DNA of 64,000 nt, taken from assembly GCF_016908395.1 (NCBI RefSeq), contig NZ_JAFBDU010000001.1, forward strand, positions 620,001 through 684,000, in the 5' to 3' direction. Numbering within the stretch: the first letter of the stretch is position 1; every line of letters starts with the position of its first letter. Positions 61,547-64,000 of this stretch are shown piece by piece. Both the position numbers and the translations under genes were made by a program. This DNA is from Metabacillus crassostreae (lineage in GTDB: Bacteria > Bacillota > Bacilli > Bacillales > Bacillaceae). The notes beneath the pieces were generated by a model that ran no database searches, had not been told where the DNA came from, and saw nothing but the letters and a program-made list of their open reading frames with translations.

Positions 61547-62008
61547 ATGAAGCAACATGTCGAAAAGATAAAAGCAATATTAAATGAATTAAAAAGAATT
61601 GATAACAAAAAAATAAATACTAGGCTCGATTTAAATAAATGTGAAAGAGTTATTGATAAATTAGGAACATTAGCAAGTAATTGTCAAGAATGTGAGCAGC
61701 AATTAGTAGAATTTGAGAATCATTATAACCACATCTTGGAGAACAACAACCAGCTCCAAGAATCTGATTACAAGCATCATAAAAAGCTCATTCGTGCAGC
61801 TTACTCCCATCTTCAAAAAAATCATAAACTTTTGCCAGAGGGATATTATCTTAGTTTATTTTTATCAGTAGGAATGAGTATAGGTGTCATGTTTGGCTTA
61901 ACGATATTTGATAATATCGCCTTAGGCTTACCGATTGGAATGTGTATGGGGATAGCTATTGGAGCAGGCTTGGATGCAGATGCGAAGAAAAATGGGAAAA
62001 CGATTTAG
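61547..62008 (+). CDS. Glycine-zipper membrane protein, unknown
   Basis: 153 residues: helical soluble part with KCERVIDKLGTLASNCQECE, then two C-terminal helices containing glycine repeats LFLSVGMSIGVMFGLTIFDN and LGLPIGMCMGIAIGAGLDAD. The GxxxG spacing suggests tight helix packing or oligomers. ATG 61547 follows TTGGAGGTTA. No family named. Confidence 0.65.
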   Translation: MKQHVEKIKAILNELKRIDNKKINTRLDLNKCERVIDKLGTLASNCQECEQQLVEFENHYNHILENNNQLQESDYKHHKKLIRAAYSHLQKNHKLLPEGYYLSLFLSVGMSIGVMFGLTIFDNIALGLPIGMCMGIAIGAGLDADAKKNGKTI

Positions 62009-62122
62009 TTATTAATAAATAATTGTTAGTGATGAAACGCAGTTTTTGTATAAACTGTTGCAGGAAAACCTCCTACTATTATAGAAAGTAACACATACTT
62101 AATTAATTAGGAGGCTACAATT

Positions 62123-62554
62123 ATGGTGATGCAGCGTGTAAGTTTGTTAACAATCGGGGCTTATGATTTACCTTTGCTTCGTTCTTTTTATCAAAAACTA
62201 GGTTGGGAAGAAACAGAATTCAGTTCCGATAACTATGCAGCATTTAAAACAGCAGGTGTGATGCTTTCAATTTTTCCTATTGTAGAGCTAGCGAAGGATG
62301 CGGGAGTAGAAATCAACCATCATCCAGAGCAGTTCCACGGTGTGACGATTGCCATCAATGTTGATAAGGCAGAAGACGTAGATGCTACTATCGAAGAAGT
62401 TCGATCTGTTGGGGGGAAGATTTTAAGACAACCAAGTGATGCCTTTTGGGGAGGAAGAACAGCCTATTTTGCAGATCCTGAAAATAATCTGTGGGAAGTT
62501 GCTTGGAATCCATCAGCTGTGTTTGACGAAAGAGGTGCGATGGTTTCTTACTAA
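62123..62554 (+). CDS. VOC-family (glyoxalase-like) protein
   Basis: 143 residues forming two beta-alpha-beta-beta-beta modules: RVSLLTIGAYDLPLLRSFYQ, LGWEETEFSSDNYAAFKTAG and FHGVTIAINVDKAEDVDATI, GGRTAYFADPENNLWEVAWN. The final E of NLWEV and the H of FHGV may be metal ligands. Members bind small molecules or give resistance to antibiotics; substrate unknown. ATG 62123 follows TTAGGAGGC. Confidence 0.88.
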   Translation: MVMQRVSLLTIGAYDLPLLRSFYQKLGWEETEFSSDNYAAFKTAGVMLSIFPIVELAKDAGVEINHHPEQFHGVTIAINVDKAEDVDATIEEVRSVGGKILRQPSDAFWGGRTAYFADPENNLWEVAWNPSAVFDERGAMVSY

Positions 62555-62650
62555 GCTAGGTGCTAGAAACAAAATAAACATTTCACTAATAACCGAATAA
62601 ACAGGACATGTTCGGATTCATTAACAATAAAGGAATAAAGTTAAATCTCG

Positions 62651-62682
62651 TAAAAGGGTGTACTTAGTGTACACCCTTTTAC
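62651..62682. terminator. Terminator after the VOC gene
   Basis: TAAAAGGGTGTAC and GTACACCCTTTTA, loop of five bases; bidirectional. Confidence 0.9.
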
Positions 62683-62858
62683 GCATTTTCAAAAGTATAA
62701 TTTATTTAACTGAATGATAACCCCTGAAATATTTATTTCTCTTATATATCCTCATTCATTAGTGGTTACAGGTAAAATTTCGAGAAGATGGAATGAATTT
62801 CCATTATATTGGTTTATGAACCAGAGGGCAGAAGTAAAAAAAGATGTCTCCTATAAAC

Positions 62859-62890
62859 GATCGAGTGACACAGCCACTCGATCTATTTTG
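62859..62890 (+). terminator. Second terminator upstream of the ArsR gene
   Basis: GATCGAGTG and CACTCGATC with 7-base loop followed by TATTTTG; with no gene directly before it, it may be left over from a lost gene. Confidence 0.8.
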
Positions 62891-62981
62891 ATTTTATTCT
62901 AAATAGGTATAGACTAATTTTAGAAGATAATGTAAAATTCTATTTAGATATACTTCTAAATACTGAAAAGGAGCTGTTATA

Positions 62982-63263
62982 GTGGGGTTTCCGGAAACAT
63001 TTAAGGCACTCTCTGACCCCGTACGTCGAGAAATTTTAGTTATGTTGAAAGATGGGAAGATGTCAGCAGGGCAAATAGCAAAGCAATTTGATATGACAGG
63101 TGCGACAATTTCGTACCATTTGTCACAATTAAAAAAAGCAGGACTGATTTACGAAACAAAGTATAAGAATTTCATCTATTACGAAATAAATGTGACCGTG
63201 TTTGAAGAAGTTATGTTATGGTTTTCACAGTTTGGAGGGAACGGAAATGACAAGAAAAATTGA
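62982..63263 (+). CDS. ArsR-family repressor (SdpR-like)
   Basis: 93 residues, a winged helix: FPETFKALSDPVRREILVML, MSAGQIAKQFDMTGATISYH, LSQLKKAGLIYETKYKNFIY. It matches SdpR-type autorepressors. GTG 62982 follows AAGGAGCTG. The DUF1648 gene overlaps its end by 17 bases, which is the sdpR-sdpI arrangement of B. subtilis; SdpI there captures the repressor at the membrane when toxin is present. Confidence 0.9.
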   Translation: MGFPETFKALSDPVRREILVMLKDGKMSAGQIAKQFDMTGATISYHLSQLKKAGLIYETKYKNFIYYEINVTVFEEVMLWFSQFGGNGNDKKN

Positions 63264-63885
63264 TAGGACGTTAATCACTACTACGTTAGTTTGTTTGCTA
63301 CCTATAATACTCTCGTTCGTAGTGTATAATGACTTACCGAAACAAATAGCCATTCACTGGGATTATGCTGGGAATCCAGATAATTTTGCCCCAAAATCAC
63401 TAACAGTGTGGGGATTACCTCTATTTTTGGCAGGAATGAATATATTTACGCATATTGTCATAAATGGAGATCCTAAGAAAGCAAATGCATCTTCTGTTTT
63501 AAAACAGTTCGGAAAATGGATCACACCACTTCTGTCAGTCATTTTAGTGCCAATTACATTATTCAAAGCTCTTGGCTATCCGATCCAAATTGAAGTGATT
63601 GCTCCTGTGCTAGTAGGGATCATGATCATTATCATTGGAAATTATTTACCTAAATGCAAGCAGAATTATACGATCGGGATTAAATTACCATGGACGCTGA
63701 ATAGTCACGATAATTGGAATAAAACACATCATTTGTCAGGGTATTTGTGGATCATTGGTGGATTATGTATTGCTGGGGGAGGTTTTCTAAATGGGGATTG
63801 GTTACCGATAACTCTTATAACAACAGCTATTCTTGTTGTCGTACCGTTTATGTATTCGTATTTCCTATATAAACAGGGGATATAG
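63247..63885 (+). CDS. SdpI-family membrane protein
   Basis: 212 residues, six helices. DUF1648 signature VYNDLPKQIAIHWDYAGNPD in the first loop, SdpI C-terminal half with YTIGIKLPWTLNSHDNWNKTHHLSGYLWIIGG. SdpI gives immunity to the SdpC peptide toxin and signals to SdpR. ATG 63247 follows GGAGGGAACG and overlaps the repressor gene. No SdpC-like toxin gene is in the window. Followed by an ABC transporter gene 27 bases later, which may belong to the operon. Confidence 0.9.
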   Translation: MTRKIDRTLITTTLVCLLPIILSFVVYNDLPKQIAIHWDYAGNPDNFAPKSLTVWGLPLFLAGMNIFTHIVINGDPKKANASSVLKQFGKWITPLLSVILVPITLFKALGYPIQIEVIAPVLVGIMIIIIGNYLPKCKQNYTIGIKLPWTLNSHDNWNKTHHLSGYLWIIGGLCIAGGGFLNGDWLPITLITTAILVVVPFMYSYFLYKQGI

Positions 63886-63912
63886 AAAGGGAAATTGGGG
63901 GAGTGATCCATC

Positions 63913-64000
63913 TTGAATGTAATCGAAATGAAACAACTAACGAAAATGTATAAAAAAGGTCGTGGAATTGAGAATATTTCTTTTTCAATTAAAGAGGGTG
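63913..64000 (+). CDS. ABC transporter ATP-binding protein, 5' end only
   Basis: First 29 codons: MNVIEMKQLTKMYKKGRGIE and NISFSIKEG, the start of an ABC ATPase ahead of the Walker A motif; the rest is beyond the window. TTG 63913 follows GGGGGAGTG. Probably same operon as the SdpR-SdpI pair. Confidence 0.85.
   Translation, partial: MNVIEMKQLTKMYKKGRGIENISFSIKEG

Larger units (their letters stand above)
62555..62981. other. Intergenic region
   Basis: Two terminators (62651, 62859) and a meaningless 62-codon frame; nothing else seen. Confidence 0.5.

Noticed and set aside
62714-62902. 62-codon frame before the ArsR gene
   Set aside because: Runs through a terminator hairpin and lacks a ribosome site.
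1-64000. tRNA or rRNA genes
   Set aside because: No tRNA-like cloverleaf with a GGTTCGA-type loop and CCA end, and no rRNA core sequence was recognised.

Overview
The window looks like chromosomal DNA of a low-GC Gram-positive bacterium of the Bacillaceae. Reasons: AT-rich sequence with strong GGAGG-type ribosome sites and U-tailed terminators, a yrkF-H-I-J sulfur locus as in Bacillus subtilis, Bacillus-type small families (Cys_rich_CPCC, DUF3231, DUF1048, YkvA, SdpR/SdpI), c-di-GMP-I riboswitches, type I toxin loci and LXG (type VII secreted) toxins. The species cannot be named from sequence alone. Most functional names below are family-level readings made by eye.

Layout. 0-3.5 kb: a persulfide/sulfur handling locus (rhodaneses, yrkF, yrkH, yrkI, yrkJ) with CstR-like operator palindromes; three of its genes are damaged. 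3.5-14.9 kb: housekeeping and accessory genes (histidine phosphatase, CPCC protein, sugar dehydrogenase-like beta-propeller, XRE regulator/membrane pair, methyltransferase, quinone oxidoreductase) with two intergenic repeat families and several dead small genes. 15-16.5 kb: acidic cell-surface protein with its own class D sortase. 17-24.7 kb: a DUF4230 fragment, YkvA, a DUF3298-like protein, and a response regulator-kinase-ABC transporter operon. 25-34.9 kb: paired small proteins, macro-domain and VWA genes, divergent membrane paralogues, PadR-DUF1048 operon, a c-di-GMP riboswitch driving a 110-aa unknown protein, and a chemoreceptor.

35-38.4 kb: lipoprotein, large protein with a GHSLGG lipase motif followed by a long helical region, and a small helical protein. 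This matches the layout of reverse-LXG type VII lipase toxins (S. aureus TslA type). 38.8-40.6 kb: two intact holin-like type I toxin genes plus decayed copies, with antisense promoter and Shine-Dalgarno-sequestering hairpins. 40.7-45.8 kb: PLD-helicase-DUF3427 protein, NUDIX, MazG-like and HNH nuclease genes, a possible defence island.

46-59 kb: a polymorphic toxin locus. Two LXG toxins share nearly the same promoter, LXG and pre-toxin sequence but end in different warheads (TNT-type NADase; AHH nuclease), each followed by its own putative immunity gene. Downstream lie a dead LXG/HNH cassette with a live SMI1-type immunity gene, an orphan nuclease module with a putative immunity gene, and a third truncated HNH module with an immunity gene. 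This looks like a toxin-tip reservoir. A second c-di-GMP riboswitch gene and a truncated NERD protein sit between the two LXG copies. 59-64 kb: small proteins, a MerR-TipAS regulator, a VOC protein, an SdpR-SdpI-like pair and the start of an ABC transporter.

The window carries many single-base lesions (in-frame stops and frameshifts). Whether these are real decay or assembly errors can only be settled from reads.
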